Below are positions 18,003-27,496 of a stretch of 64,000 bases of DNA, piece by piece (the stretch's first letter is position 1; each line of letters starts with the position of its first letter). The stretch comes from Fimbriimonadaceae bacterium. GTDB taxonomy: Bacteria > Armatimonadota > Fimbriimonadia > Fimbriimonadales > Fimbriimonadaceae. The notes beneath the pieces were generated by a model. That model had not been told where the DNA came from. It searched no databases and saw only the letters and a program-made list of their open reading frames with translations. The stretch covers positions 1,901,564-1,965,563 of the forward strand of contig CP075366.1 in NCBI GenBank assembly GCA_019454145.1, read 5' to 3'. The position numbers were made by a program, and so were the translations under genes.

Positions 18003-18940
18003 CTGAGCGGATCGGGCGCTATGTGTACAGGCATTCCCGTCTCTCGCGATAAAAGCTCGTCAAGCCCGCGAATCAAAGCTCCTCCCCCTGCAATCACGAT
18101 TCCGTGGTTCATACAGTCAGCGGCAAGCTCCGGAGGTGTAGCTTCCAGTGTGAGCTTGACGGCTTCTACAATTTCGTAAATTGGCTCGCTGATGGCATCT
18201 CGGATTTCAACGCTAGTGATTTCTGCACTTCTCGGTAGTCCGCTAATTAGGTCGCGGCCCTTGACCACCATGCTTCGTTCTTCTTCAAGCGGATATGCTG
18301 AACCGATATCAAGTTTGACTTGCTCGGCAGTTCTTTCCCCGATAAACAAATTGTAGGCTCGGCGGATGTAGGCGGAGATTGCCTCGTCGATTTCGTCTCC
18401 GGCGGTACGGATGCTGCGGCTATGAACAATGCCAGCGAGGGAAATAACGGCGACTTCGGTTGTTCCCCCACCAATGTCTACAATCATCGATCCAACAGGC
18501 TCGGCAATCGGTAAACCAGCACCAATCGCGGCAGCCATAGGTTCTTCAATAACATAGGCGGTATGCGCTCCAGATTTTCTGCAAGCATCCAGAACGGCGT
18601 CTCGCTCAACTTCTGTAACGCCACTAGGGATTCCAACAACAACTGTTGTGTGAAGGCTAAATCCGCGTTTTGATCGTTTGACAAAGTCGCGGATCATAGC
18701 AAGGGTTTGATCGTAGTCGGCGATTACACCATCGCGGAGGGGACGGGTCGCAACAATACTTGCGGGAGTTCGGCCCAACATTCGTTTTGCCTCTTCGCCG
18801 ACCGCGAGAACTTCGCGCGTGTCTTTATTGATGGCAACAACGCTTGGCTCACGAATGATAATGCCCCGCCCAGCAAGGTGGACGAGGGTATTAGCTGTGC
18901 CGAGATCAATGCCTATGTCCCTACGGAACCGAGAGGTCAT
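17912..18940 (-). CDS. mreB: Rod-shape determining actin homologue MreB
   Basis: The 342-residue MreB polymerises along the inner membrane and directs lateral wall synthesis. It has phosphate loop 1 ([18 protein letters not shown]), [29 protein letters not shown], loop 2 ([15 protein letters not shown]), [10 protein letters not shown] and the adenosine loop [16 protein letters not shown]. The ATG at 18940 ([15 protein letters not shown]) matches the family start; an upstream in-frame GTG at 18976 would add 12 residues. The last 30 codons overlap mreC. It implies a rod-shaped cell. Confidence 0.95.
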   Translation of the reverse strand: MTSRFRRDIGIDLGTANTLVHLAGRGIIIREPSVVAINKDTREVLAVGEEAKRMLGRTPASIVATRPLRDGVIADYDQTLAMIRDFVKRSKRGFSLHTTVVVGIPSGVTEVERDAVLDACRKSGAHTAYVIEEPMAAAIGAGLPIAEPVGSMIVDIGGGTTEVAVISLAGIVHSRSIRTAGDEIDEAISAYIRRAYNLFIGERTAEQVKLDIGSAYPLEEERSMVVKGRDLISGLPRSAEITSVEIRDAISEPIYEIVEAVKLTLEATPPELAADCMNHGIVIAGGGALIRGLDELLSRETGMPVHIAPDPLSCVAIGTGRMLDMLNENPAIRRMLENASRG

Positions 18941-18998
18941 TGATCTCAGCCACTGAGGAGGCTGAGACTGGGACACTTCGTGCTATGAGTTCAGGAGT

Positions 18999-19310
18999 TT
19001 AGCGACCGTTGCCAGCAGCACTTTCTGCAGCACCGCCGCGACCACCACCAGCACCACGACCAGTGGGTGAGCCACCGCCGCCACGGCTAGCAGCACCGCC
19101 GCCGCCCCCGCCGGAGTTACCGCTTCCTGCATTCGGGAGGCCATTAGCCATTACAACTGCGCCTTCCGCTACTGCAACAGGAGTTGTGTTAACTACTGCT
19201 GGCGCAGGGAGAACTACTGGTTTTCGTTGGCCCAACGCAAATGCAAGGGCAAAGCCAATCATAAAAACGATGGCCACAATGATTACGATCAAATTCGTCT
19301 GGTCTTTCAA
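18999..19310 (-). CDS. Single-pass membrane protein with Gly/Ala/Arg-rich tail
   Basis: The 103-residue protein begins with a membrane helix (LIVIIVAIVFMIGFALAFAL, residues 7-26), then QRKP and a Pro/Val/Ala linker, and ends in a disordered tail from residue 60 rich in Gly, Ala, Ser and Arg with RGG-like steps. No domain is recognised. The start is a TTG at 19310 preceded by AGGAG six bases upstream. It sits between purH and mreB in the same direction, so co-transcription with mreBCD is likely. Possible roles in assembly or scaffolding are only speculation. Confidence 0.6.
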   Translation of the reverse strand: MKDQTNLIVIIVAIVFMIGFALAFALGQRKPVVLPAPAVVNTTPVAVAEGAVVMANGLPNAGSGNSGGGGGGAASRGGGGSPTGRGAGGGRGGAAESAAGNGR

Positions 19311-19397
19311 AGCCGGCTCCTGACAGTCAATTAGTTTAGCACGAACCTGTCATCTGCTTAGATGCAAATGCGGCCCATGATGGTACGCAATTTACAA

Positions 19398-20930
19398 CTA
19401 GTGTCGAAAATGACGAGTTCCGGTGAAAATCATCGTGACTCCAAGCTCGTTGGCTCTCTGGATGACATCCGGATCTTTTTTGCTTCCGCCTGGCTGAATA
19501 ACTGCCCTCACTCCAGCTGCAGCCAGAGTTTCGATGCTATCTGGAAATGGGAAAAATGCGTCGCTTGCCAGAGCGCAGTGAGGGGCATCCTCGCCCGCCT
19601 GCTCCAATGCGAGCCTTACTGACTGAACTCGGTTCATTTGCCCGGCACCGACACCTTTGAGCTGGGTTGAGTTCGCCAGCACGATAGCATTGCTTTTCAC
19701 ATGGGGGACGATCTGCCATGCCATTTTGAGGGCTTTCATTTGCTCTTCAGTTGGTTTGATATCTGTAACGACTTGCCATTCTGTGTTTGGGTGGTGATCT
19801 GAATCTTGAACCAGTACGCCACCTCCGACTGATCGAACCGTGAGTGTGGTTTTGCCATCCGAAATGGGAGCTGCTAAGAGACGGACATTTTGCCCCCATC
19901 CAGTTTTATTTTTGAAGATTTCAATTGCTTCGGCATCAAAGCCAGTTCCGATCACAACTTCAAGGAAGTTATTTGGCGCGGTCATTGCTTCGGCTGCCTC
20001 TGCGGTTATGTGTCCGTGAAACGCGGCGATCCCGCCGAAGGCGGAAATCGGATCGCTTTGCTTGGCAATGGAATAGCTCTCTCCTAGTGAACTTCCAACG
20101 GCGGCCCCGCAAGGATTTCCGTGCTTGATGATAGCGCAGGCACCTTGAGGTAGGTCGGTAACTAGTTCCCAGGCGGCATCGGAATCCAGGATGTTGTTGT
20201 AACTCAACTCCTTGCCCCACAGTTGCTTTGCCTGAGCTATTGCGGGCGTCGCAAGTGGATCGATGTAGAGGGCCGCATTTTGATGGGGGTTTTCACCGTA
20301 GCGCATCCCAAGATGTTTGCGATAACCAAAAGTGAGTGTTCCAGTGAACGCATCTTCACCTGCGGCTTCAGTTAAATAGCGAGCGATCATAGAATCGTAA
20401 AACGCTGTGTGGCGAAACGCTTTGGCACTGAGCTTTAATCGTAAATCGGAGATAGTTCCAGATTCAATCGCGTCCAAAACTTCTTCGTAATCGGCGGGAT
20501 CAACTACGATGGAAACATGCTTAAAGTTTTTCGCGGAAGCTCTGACCATCGTCGGCCCACCGATATCAATCGATTCCACCGCATCTTGAAGTTGGTGATC
20601 ACCAGTAACAGTTCTTTCAAAAGCGTATAGATTTACACAAACCAGGTCAATCGGCTCGATGCCTGCTTCTTCTAGCTGAGAAACATGAGATTCCTTACTG
20701 AGATCGGCGAGGATTCCCCCATGAACCATCGGATGCAGTGTTTTCACGCGCCCGTCGAGCATCTCGGGAAAACCCGTGACTTCGGCAACATCGGTCACGT
20801 GGAGTCCTGCGTCACGCAAGATTTTTGCCGTGCCACCTGTGCTTAATAACTCGTACCCGAGAGCGGCGAGTTGGGTAGCAAATTCGACGATTCCGGTTTT
20901 ATCGGTAACACTGAGTAAGGCTCGCGGCAT
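19398..20930 (-). CDS. purH: Bifunctional AICAR transformylase / IMP cyclohydrolase
   Basis: The 510-residue enzyme catalyses the last two steps of purine synthesis. The N-terminal IMP cyclohydrolase domain shows ALLSVTDKTGIVEFA, LLSTGGTAKILRDAG, GFPEMLDGRVKTLHP and HGGILAD. The C-terminal transformylase domain shows LRYGENPHQNAALY-like GMRYGENPHQNAALY, IIKHGNPCGAA, SDAFFPFPDSIE and VIQPGGSKKDPDVI, ending in GTRHFRH. Length agrees with the family (510-530). It lies in a minus-strand run just upstream of the Gly-rich membrane protein and mreB. Confidence 0.97.
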   Translation of the reverse strand: MPRALLSVTDKTGIVEFATQLAALGYELLSTGGTAKILRDAGLHVTDVAEVTGFPEMLDGRVKTLHPMVHGGILADLSKESHVSQLEEAGIEPIDLVCVNLYAFERTVTGDHQLQDAVESIDIGGPTMVRASAKNFKHVSIVVDPADYEEVLDAIESGTISDLRLKLSAKAFRHTAFYDSMIARYLTEAAGEDAFTGTLTFGYRKHLGMRYGENPHQNAALYIDPLATPAIAQAKQLWGKELSYNNILDSDAAWELVTDLPQGACAIIKHGNPCGAAVGSSLGESYSIAKQSDPISAFGGIAAFHGHITAEAAEAMTAPNNFLEVVIGTGFDAEAIEIFKNKTGWGQNVRLLAAPISDGKTTLTVRSVGGGVLVQDSDHHPNTEWQVVTDIKPTEEQMKALKMAWQIVPHVKSNAIVLANSTQLKGVGAGQMNRVQSVRLALEQAGEDAPHCALASDAFFPFPDSIETLAAAGVRAVIQPGGSKKDPDVIQRANELGVTMIFTGTRHFRH

Positions 20931-20956
20931 GATGAAGGGCTCCGCCCTTCATCCTA

Positions 20957-22597
20957 CTATCTCTGCCCGCCCGTTACGGGTCGGGTGGCTCCTCCGGTCG
21001 TACCGGTTGACCCATTCTGAGTTGTCCCGGTCGTGTTTCCTGGCGGATCTTGGGTTGGAGGATCTTCGTTTGGCTTTCGCAGTGTGACTTTGATCTTCTT
21101 TTGAGTATCCAATCCAGCTACATCATAGGCGACCAAAATGAACTCAGTGTCATCGGTGAGGATGAAATCACGTCGATCATCCATCGAGGTCAATTCATCA
21201 ATGCGATTCGAGTATTTGAGTTCAAGTTTCGCCGCACCAGTGACTTGCCACCGGATAGTAACACGCCCTGATAGTGGGTCAACTTCGAGCGGATCCGCAG
21301 AAAATTGCGAGATGATTGCTTTGGACTCCTTAATAAACTTGATCGTGATTTGCTCCCGGACTTCTACGTTCTTTTCGTTTCTAGCCCTTAGCGTGTAGGT
21401 CACGGTTTTCACACCTTTTCCAGGAAGGTCATCAGGTGGCGAAGGCACTTGGATAGAGCGTGCTTTCACTTCAATTTGCCCGATTGGCTCAAGGGTGGCA
21501 TAAGTCACGCTATCGCTGAGTTCGTAATTGAATAAGACAGATGAACCAAGAGGTACTTCAGTTTTTGTTGCCGAGAATTTGATAATTTTCGGTTCCGGAA
21601 CGACAGGCGGCGCGGTGACTGTCAGCTTGATCGTATCTACTTTGCTTTTCACCTGACCGGCTTGAGCGTAAATTTGAATTTCTAATTCGCCTGCTGTATC
21701 GGGGGCAATGTCGTACTCATCATCTGGCGCAAGTTTAGTAATCACCTGCGATCCAACCACCAAAGTTACGGAAGAGGCGTTGCTCGTCTGCCATTTCACC
21801 TTTGCTGTCTGACCAAGTTCAACAGATCGTGATTCCAAAGTAAACGAATCAATAACCGGTGGCTTTGGTATCGATAGAATCCAGCCGATTGTGAGGGCTA
21901 TAATCGCGATCACGGCAATCAGCGGCCCGGTGGCAATCAGCGGCCGTATTTCGATATGCAACTGCGAGTTCGCCGCAACTGCGAGGTTATCAACGCTTCG
22001 TGCGCTGACTGAAACAGGCGCGATGACCGTGCTTGCAAAAGCTTTAACCTTGGATGCAGTCGCTGTAAGCTCTAAAGTTCGGGTCTGACCAGGTTCGAGG
22101 GATGCTTGAGTCGTGGAAAATTCGTAAGCAAAAGCGTCGTCAACATCGCTGGCAAAAAACTGAACATTCTGATCCGTATTGCCGAGGTTCATTACTGTAA
22201 CCTCGAATGATGTTTCCCGCTTCAACACGTTTACACTGGACTTCTTCGGATTCACCTCCACGCTCAGATGGGCAAAGGAATTCACGGTCAGCGAACACTG
22301 AGCCGTTCGCGATTCACCCGACTCAAGAGATCGGATTTTGAGGACAAACGGATAAATTCCCGCATTACTTTCGCTTTGGCGAGGGGGTTTGATAAAAATA
22401 CGTTCGGTGTTCGATTGGCCTGGATCAACCCAAAGAGTTGGAACTGGGATCGCAACCCACTCAGGGTCTACACCTTCTACGGAAACTTCAAATTCATCGG
22501 CTTTCGCGCCAGTATTTTCTATTTCAAATGCAATCGGTGCGCTAGATCCTGGCTCAACAGAAACATCCTCGTTGGCCAATCGAACCGTGAAGCTCAT
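20957..22597 (-). CDS. Membrane protein with Ig-like domains on both sides of one helix
   Basis: The 546-residue protein starts with two Ig/NEW3-like beta domains (VEPGSSAPIAFEIENTGAK, AGIYPFVLKI; VNPKKSSVNVLKRETSFEV, LEPGQTRTLELTATASK) covering residues 1-215. A hydrophobic helix follows (GPLIAVIAIIALTIGWIL, about 224-244), then about three more Ig-like domains with 'K(V)xWxxSNASSVTL' and 'VTIRWQVTGAAKLEL' cores, and a Thr/Gly/Asn-rich tail. There is no signal peptide, so the first two domains may be cytoplasmic. The ATG at 22597 is preferred to a TTG two codons upstream. It precedes purH by 26 bp. Function unknown; a protein-interaction or gas-vesicle-free scaffold cannot be distinguished. 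Confidence 0.65.
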   Translation of the reverse strand: MSFTVRLANEDVSVEPGSSAPIAFEIENTGAKADEFEVSVEGVDPEWVAIPVPTLWVDPGQSNTERIFIKPPRQSESNAGIYPFVLKIRSLESGESRTAQCSLTVNSFAHLSVEVNPKKSSVNVLKRETSFEVTVMNLGNTDQNVQFFASDVDDAFAYEFSTTQASLEPGQTRTLELTATASKVKAFASTVIAPVSVSARSVDNLAVAANSQLHIEIRPLIATGPLIAVIAIIALTIGWILSIPKPPVIDSFTLESRSVELGQTAKVKWQTSNASSVTLVVGSQVITKLAPDDEYDIAPDTAGELEIQIYAQAGQVKSKVDTIKLTVTAPPVVPEPKIIKFSATKTEVPLGSSVLFNYELSDSVTYATLEPIGQIEVKARSIQVPSPPDDLPGKGVKTVTYTLRARNEKNVEVREQITIKFIKESKAIISQFSADPLEVDPLSGRVTIRWQVTGAAKLELKYSNRIDELTSMDDRRDFILTDDTEFILVAYDVAGLDTQKKIKVTLRKPNEDPPTQDPPGNTTGTTQNGSTGTTGGATRPVTGGQR

Positions 22598-22655
22598 ACT
22601 CAAATTGTAGCAGAGGCCAGTTAATTACTAAAGGAAGATCGTAAACTGATAGGAC

Positions 22656-23843
22656 ATGGTTCTGTCGGCGGTTTTTGGTTCGGTTATTATCTCGGGTCTG
22701 CAATTGCAGACTCATCGCCAGTTTTTGATTCCCGATGAACCGCTTACATTGGGAGGATATACGGAGAGAGGAGACAAAATTACGACGGGCGGCGACCCTT
22801 TATTTGCTCAGATTGCGATCCTCAATGACGGAAAAACTAAAGTTGCCTTAGTTGCTTTTGAAGGGTTGACTGTTCCGGAGAGCCTATACCGGGAGGTTTC
22901 CCGCCGACTGCCAGGTTTGCCGATCATGCTTGTCGCAACTCATACGCATTCGGCCCCGGATACACAGATGTTGAATGATCGCATGACATTCCGCATCCCT
23001 GGAATAGCCACATACAAAAAACGGTGGCTCGATTGGTACGCATTGCGAATCGCCGGAGGAATCTCAATCGCCCAACAATCTGTTCCGCAGAACATCAAGA
23101 ACCTCACCCTACAAGAATCTGTTTCAACCTTTGCGCGCTCACGGCGGAAGGAAACAACCGTTTCAAACCGCTTGATTCGCCTCAGTGGAGATAGTCACTC
23201 TATACTCACGGTATTTGGTGCTCACGGAACCTGTTTTGAAGCCGATAATCTCGAAACCAACGGCGATTGGCTCGGCGCATTGATGAGGTTAGACAGCGGT
23301 TTAGTCTGGCCGGGCGCTATTGGGAATGCATCGCCTAATGTGGGAGAAGGCACTGGTCAAGAGCGGAGCGAATGGATGGCGATGGGACTGAACCGCGAAC
23401 GAACCCCGGTAAGGCCACTCAAAGGCAACTTGCGATTTCTCACCGAGCCGATTGAATTAGACAAACCAACCCCTCACCCAGAATTTGCAAAGTCAAATGG
23501 ACTTAATGAGACGTTAGCGAATATTGTCGTTCTAAAATTCGCGCCACAAGAAGCGCATATCTCCGCACTGCAAGTAGGTGACTGTCTCTTTATCGGAGTT
23601 CCTGGCGAGCCAAGCGAAGAATTAGAACGCATGATCGTAGCATCAGCGAAAAAGCAAGGATTTTCAAGCGCTGTCATCAGTCACTGCAACGGATGGATGG
23701 GATATTTGCTTTCACCGATTGATTACGACCGGGGCGGATACGAAGCGACTCTCATGCTTTACGGGCGGGAATCCGGATTACGCGTTGTTCAAGCCGCCGA
23801 ACGAGTGATCAGGCGGTTTAGCTCAAAGTCACTGGCGGAATAG
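22656..23843 (+). CDS. Neutral/alkaline ceramidase-like protein
   Basis: The 395-residue protein shows the neutral ceramidase N-terminal-domain pattern: ITTGGDPLFAQIAIL, a metal-binding VATHTHSAPDTQML, FGAHGTCFEADN, IGNASPNVGEG and LFIGVPGEPSEELERMI with SHCNGWMGYLLSP near the C-terminus. These correspond to the zinc-site and active-site blocks of the family. It lacks the full C-terminal Ig domain of ceramidases (about 650 residues), so true ceramide hydrolysis is unproven. A hydrophobic N-terminus may be a weak signal peptide. It converges on the M48 gene with a 15-bp overlap. Confidence 0.8.
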   Translation: MVLSAVFGSVIISGLQLQTHRQFLIPDEPLTLGGYTERGDKITTGGDPLFAQIAILNDGKTKVALVAFEGLTVPESLYREVSRRLPGLPIMLVATHTHSAPDTQMLNDRMTFRIPGIATYKKRWLDWYALRIAGGISIAQQSVPQNIKNLTLQESVSTFARSRRKETTVSNRLIRLSGDSHSILTVFGAHGTCFEADNLETNGDWLGALMRLDSGLVWPGAIGNASPNVGEGTGQERSEWMAMGLNRERTPVRPLKGNLRFLTEPIELDKPTPHPEFAKSNGLNETLANIVVLKFAPQEAHISALQVGDCLFIGVPGEPSEELERMIVASAKKQGFSSAVISHCNGWMGYLLSPIDYDRGGYEATLMLYGRESGLRVVQAAERVIRRFSSKSLAE

Positions 23844-25037
23844 GCGGAAACTGAGTTCGCCAATAATGCGCTTTAAGCCGACAACGACTTTGTCTCTCGC
23901 ATCGGCAACTGATTTGCCTTCTTCTAAATCACCAGCTTCAACGGCAATCATTGTCCGACCATTACCAAGAACCTCGTTACCGTTGGTAGTCAACTGGAAC
24001 ATTTGCGGAACTGTATCCAAGAAAGCATTGGTTCGGATGACTGCTTGCGCGGCTCTGGCTTTTGCCGATTCACCCTTGAACGTATAGAGCAAGCTATCGC
24101 CAAACCAAAGATCAAATGATCCATCTGGTTTCAATAGCGATCTTGCCGAGAGTGAAGTCGTAGTTTGACTTCGCTTCAACGGAATCCCCGCTTCGTTGAG
24201 CGATTTGATCAAAAACTTTGCCCGGTCAGATGAAGGAGGGTGGGTTCGGTAGATTCCCCAGTCAAGTTGTGGGCTGAGGACTTCTTTGTAAGCTAGCCGC
24301 TCCATGAAGGTGAGCATGCCAACTGGGTTGTAGCGGCTCTTTTTCATGTACTGGAGCCCGCCGTAATCAGAAGCTGTTTCTGCTTGAGTACTCCAACCGC
24401 TAACCAACCCTTGGGTCGCAAGGTCAACTGCCATAACCGAGTGCATTGCTTCTGGGCTTCGGCTAAGGGCCGCCGCAATAATGAGTGGAATCCGCAGAAT
24501 ATCGAACTTAGACTGCTCTTTACGCAGGGTTTCGACATGCCGGAAGGATGCATGGGCGATTTCGTGCGCCACGACAGCGGCGAGTTCATCATCGCTTTCG
24601 GCAAAGTTGAGAAGTCCTTCGTAAAAATAGATATATCCGCCGGGCAGCGAAAAAGCGTTGACATCATCGCCTTGCACTAATTTGAATGTGTAATCGAATT
24701 TGTTGAGTCGCCGATCACCCCATAGGACTGCAACTGCCTCTGAATTGGCGATTTCGGCCATTTCTGCGCCGATTGCTTGTAGCCTTGCTGTGGCATCGGC
24801 ATTAGTGCTGAGCTTGAGTTCCTTTTCAACTTCAACAGAATATTCCTTGCCCAGTTGGCGATCCTTTTCAAGATCCTTCTGATGCTTTTCTTCATCCGGA
24901 TCATGTTTCGTCGGTTTAGCTGGAGGAGGCTCCTGGCCTTGCTGCGTTTGTTGCTGATCGGCAAACAAATCGGCTCCGCCCAACTCTATTTGTTGGGGCG
25001 TTGAACTTAAGATCAATGCAAGAAGCAGGCTATTCAT
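23829..25037 (-). CDS. M48-family metalloprotease, secreted
   Basis: The 402-residue protein has an N-terminal signal sequence (MNSLLLALILSSTPQQ), a charged linker (residues 30-65) and an M48 peptidase domain with zinc motif VVAHEIAHASFRH and the third ligand region TASDYGGLQYMKK downstream. FSLPGGYIYFYEGLLNF precedes the HEIAH helix as in BepA-type proteins. The C-terminal 120 residues may be a partner or inhibitory domain. A periplasmic quality-control role like BepA is an inference. Its start overlaps the cupin stop by 8 bp. Confidence 0.88.
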   Translation of the reverse strand: MNSLLLALILSSTPQQIELGGADLFADQQQTQQGQEPPPAKPTKHDPDEEKHQKDLEKDRQLGKEYSVEVEKELKLSTNADATARLQAIGAEMAEIANSEAVAVLWGDRRLNKFDYTFKLVQGDDVNAFSLPGGYIYFYEGLLNFAESDDELAAVVAHEIAHASFRHVETLRKEQSKFDILRIPLIIAAALSRSPEAMHSVMAVDLATQGLVSGWSTQAETASDYGGLQYMKKSRYNPVGMLTFMERLAYKEVLSPQLDWGIYRTHPPSSDRAKFLIKSLNEAGIPLKRSQTTTSLSARSLLKPDGSFDLWFGDSLLYTFKGESAKARAAQAVIRTNAFLDTVPQMFQLTTNGNEVLGNGRTMIAVEAGDLEEGKSVADARDKVVVGLKRIIGELSFRLFRQ

Positions 25038-25452
25038 TTTCGGAGCTACGTGGTATTGACGTATTGGCGGCTTGCTGGTTCCCTAAGTGTTGGGGAACGT
25101 CCCGTTCACGATCCACAATGCACAAGATACCGAATGGTTCGCTCGATGAGTTCCTAAATTGGTGCGGCTGATGAGGTGAAACGTGAACGACATCGCCCTC
25201 TGAGATCGTATGCCAGTCGTTATCCAGCAGCACTTCCCCTTCACCGCGCAAAACAACGACGCAGTGTTCGTGCTGGTGTTGTTCATGCGATGAATATCCC
25301 TCAGGAGAGAGTTCAAAGTAACGGGTTTCAAACTTGCTGTCGGAACTGGAAAACAAGACTCGACGGCTGACATCTTGCCAAGTACCAGGCTCATTTTTGT
25401 AGGTGGTGAGGTCAACCGTTGGCCACGTTTTGTTGTTTGATTTATGAATCAC
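25030..25452 (-). CDS. Single-domain cupin protein
   Basis: The 140-residue protein has the two cupin motifs: HEQHQHEHCVVVLRGEGEVLL (metal-binding His and Glu) and GDVVHVSPHQPHQFRNSS (second His). It is a small metal-dependent cupin of unknown reaction; family members include isomerases, dioxygenases and sensors. It overlaps the upstream alcohol dehydrogenase by 4 bp and the downstream M48 gene by 8 bp, so it is part of a tight operon with two dehydrogenases. Confidence 0.82.
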   Translation of the reverse strand: MIHKSNNKTWPTVDLTTYKNEPGTWQDVSRRVLFSSSDSKFETRYFELSPEGYSSHEQHQHEHCVVVLRGEGEVLLDNDWHTISEGDVVHVSPHQPHQFRNSSSEPFGILCIVDRERDVPQHLGNQQAANTSIPRSSENE

Positions 25453-26411
25453 GGAAAGATCACCATCGGCTTCAGGATTCTGCCAGATTTCATATCTTGA
25501 TACGCTTGTGGGAGTTCAGAAAGTTCGATTTTGCTGGTCACGACATGATTTGCGGAGATGCGTCCTTCCTTTATCCACTCAAGGGCTGTTTGAGTGTCTT
25601 TCGGGCCGCACGAATAGCTGTTGATCAGCGAAATATCGCGCATGTAGAGCGATTCAAAGTTCAAGGCGACTGGTTCCGGCGGTAAAGGCGAAAATAGTCC
25701 GATTCGCGATTCAAAATCCGCAATCTCAAGAGCGAAGTCCAGAGCTGGCTTGGTTCCGGGGCAAAGGATGACGCAACTGAATTTTTGCGATGAATCCGGC
25801 TCACGGGCATCAACGCCTTGTCGAATCGCCCATTCTCGGCGAGTGGGATTTGTTTCAAAGGCCACACATCCCGGCATCATCAGAGCATGAAGTAGCCCCA
25901 TCACGCCCAGGCCAATCACTGCGGCTGGTTCTCCTGGCTGATAGTTGAGTTTACGCAGTTGCTTTGCAACGCAAGCGATGGGTTCCATGAGTGCGGCGTC
26001 TTCAGGAAGCAAGTTATCAACTATATGGCAGTCGTTCAGGTTTTCTGTGGAAACCGCGAAATATTCCGCCATCCCGCCGGGGTCAAGCCGCGTGGATTTC
26101 CACAGCGTGCAATGAACGTAAGCACCGCGACGACAATATTCACAATTCAGACAAGGCGCGTGGTGGTGGGGTGCAACCAGTGAGCCAACCGGAAAGGCCT
26201 CGTTTTCAGACTTAACCACGGTTCCGCAGACTTCATGCCCCAACACATGGGGAGCTTTTTCCGCTTTGCGATCCATGTACCAAGTCATGAGCTCGCCGCT
26301 GCACAATCCACTAGCGATAGTTTTTATCAGCAATCCGCCCGGCGGACAGCTGGGAGTCGGCAACTCCTCAATCTTGATTTCCCCGCCCAAGTGGTAACGA
26401 GCGGCGAGCAT
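25449..26411 (-). CDS. Zinc-dependent medium-chain dehydrogenase
   Basis: The 320-residue protein is an MDR-type alcohol/polyol dehydrogenase. It has the catalytic Cys in GLCSGELM, VLGHEVCGTV with His-Glu, the structural zinc Cys cluster PCLNCEYCRRGAYVHC, the catalytic Glu in MEPIACVAKQL and the Rossmann GLGVMGLLHA. The C-terminus (ISANHVVTSKIELSELPQAY) is typical of sorbitol or threonine dehydrogenase-like enzymes. The substrate is unknown. The ATG at 26411 fits other family starts; one at 26432 would overlap the preceding gene by 17 bp. It lies next to a second MDR gene. Confidence 0.85.
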   Translation of the reverse strand: MLAARYHLGGEIKIEELPTPSCPPGGLLIKTIASGLCSGELMTWYMDRKAEKAPHVLGHEVCGTVVKSENEAFPVGSLVAPHHHAPCLNCEYCRRGAYVHCTLWKSTRLDPGGMAEYFAVSTENLNDCHIVDNLLPEDAALMEPIACVAKQLRKLNYQPGEPAAVIGLGVMGLLHALMMPGCVAFETNPTRREWAIRQGVDAREPDSSQKFSCVILCPGTKPALDFALEIADFESRIGLFSPLPPEPVALNFESLYMRDISLINSYSCGPKDTQTALEWIKEGRISANHVVTSKIELSELPQAYQDMKSGRILKPMVIFP

Positions 26412-26415
26412 CACT

Positions 26416-27405
26416 TTAGGGATGGAAGACATATTTGATGCCTTTCCCTTGCTCTAAGTCGCGGAAAACGGTCGTACCATCAGCGAGATCGCGGTCGCCG
26501 CTAAAAAGTGAACTCAAATCAAAATCTGGATGCAAGAGCCAGTTGCGAGCGGTGCGAACGGCTTTAGTGCCGAAGTGGAACGGCGAAAGAATCGAAATAT
26601 CGTCGTAATGCAGGCGGTGGGTATCGAATCGAACTTGTGAACCAGCCTTGCATCCGCCAAAGAGAACCAACTTTCCACCTCGCCGGACGAAATTGATGCT
26701 CTGCTCCCAGATTTCCAAGTTGCCTGTGCACTCGATGACCATATCGTACTGACCGGTAGCCTCATTCAGGTGAGTTGGTCTGGCACCCAATGCTTCTCCA
26801 ACTGCGAGCCTCTGCGGATTGCGACCAGCCAGGGTGACATCCTTCACTCCCAGATGCTTGAGCGCGGCAACAAACATCAATCCGATAGCTCCCGGCCCGA
26901 TGACGAGTACATCTCCGTTGGGATTGGGAACGGCACGTTCAATACCTTGCGCAACACAAGCGAGAGGCTCAAGCAGAGCCGCATGCTCAAAACTGAGTCG
27001 GTTTGGTTTAGGGAATACGTTTGTTCGGGCTATACGTTCGGGGATGAGCAAGTACTCTGCATAGGTGCCCAAAACCTTTGTCGCCATGATCGAGTCACAT
27101 AGATTTTCCTGATCGTTCAGGCACCAGCGGCACTGCTGGCATGGCGCGGAATGAACGCCCATGATCTCGTCGCCCGGTGCAAATGGGGCTCCGGCTCCGA
27201 CGGCAACAACCGTTCCACTGTATTCGTGGCCGAACACTCCCGGCATTGGGATTTGGGGGTGTCCTCTGAGAAACGCTTTCAGGTCAGTCCCGCAAGTAAG
27301 AGCCGCTTCAACCCTGATGAGAACGTCGCCCGGCCCAGGTGTGGGGATAGGAACCGATGTGTAATCCAAGTTCCCAGGTGCCCTCAGGATCAGGGCTTTC
27401 ATCAT
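26416..27405 (-). CDS. Zinc-dependent medium-chain dehydrogenase (second copy type)
   Basis: This 329-residue MDR protein has MMKALILRAPGNLDYTSVP at its start, catalytic Cys in LTCGTDLKAFLRGHP, GVFGHEYSGTVV, zinc cluster PCQQCRWCLNDQENLC, the ligand block LLEPLACVAQGIERA and the nucleotide motif VIGPGAIGLMFVAAL. It diverges from its downstream neighbour (different residues around the substrate pocket), so it is not a recent duplicate. The pair with a cupin suggests a pathway for a sugar or polyol, but no substrate is evident. First gene of the operon; ATG at 27402 is an equal alternative start. Confidence 0.85.
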   Translation of the reverse strand: MMKALILRAPGNLDYTSVPIPTPGPGDVLIRVEAALTCGTDLKAFLRGHPQIPMPGVFGHEYSGTVVAVGAGAPFAPGDEIMGVHSAPCQQCRWCLNDQENLCDSIMATKVLGTYAEYLLIPERIARTNVFPKPNRLSFEHAALLEPLACVAQGIERAVPNPNGDVLVIGPGAIGLMFVAALKHLGVKDVTLAGRNPQRLAVGEALGARPTHLNEATGQYDMVIECTGNLEIWEQSINFVRRGGKLVLFGGCKAGSQVRFDTHRLHYDDISILSPFHFGTKAVRTARNWLLHPDFDLSSLFSGDRDLADGTTVFRDLEQGKGIKYVFHP

Positions 27406-27496
27406 CTCGTTTGTACCGAATCGACTGCTCAATGTGCCTCGTGAGTGTGGCAGGTAAACTGCCCCCGTTTCCGACTAGTGCGGATGCAGAGTTGAT

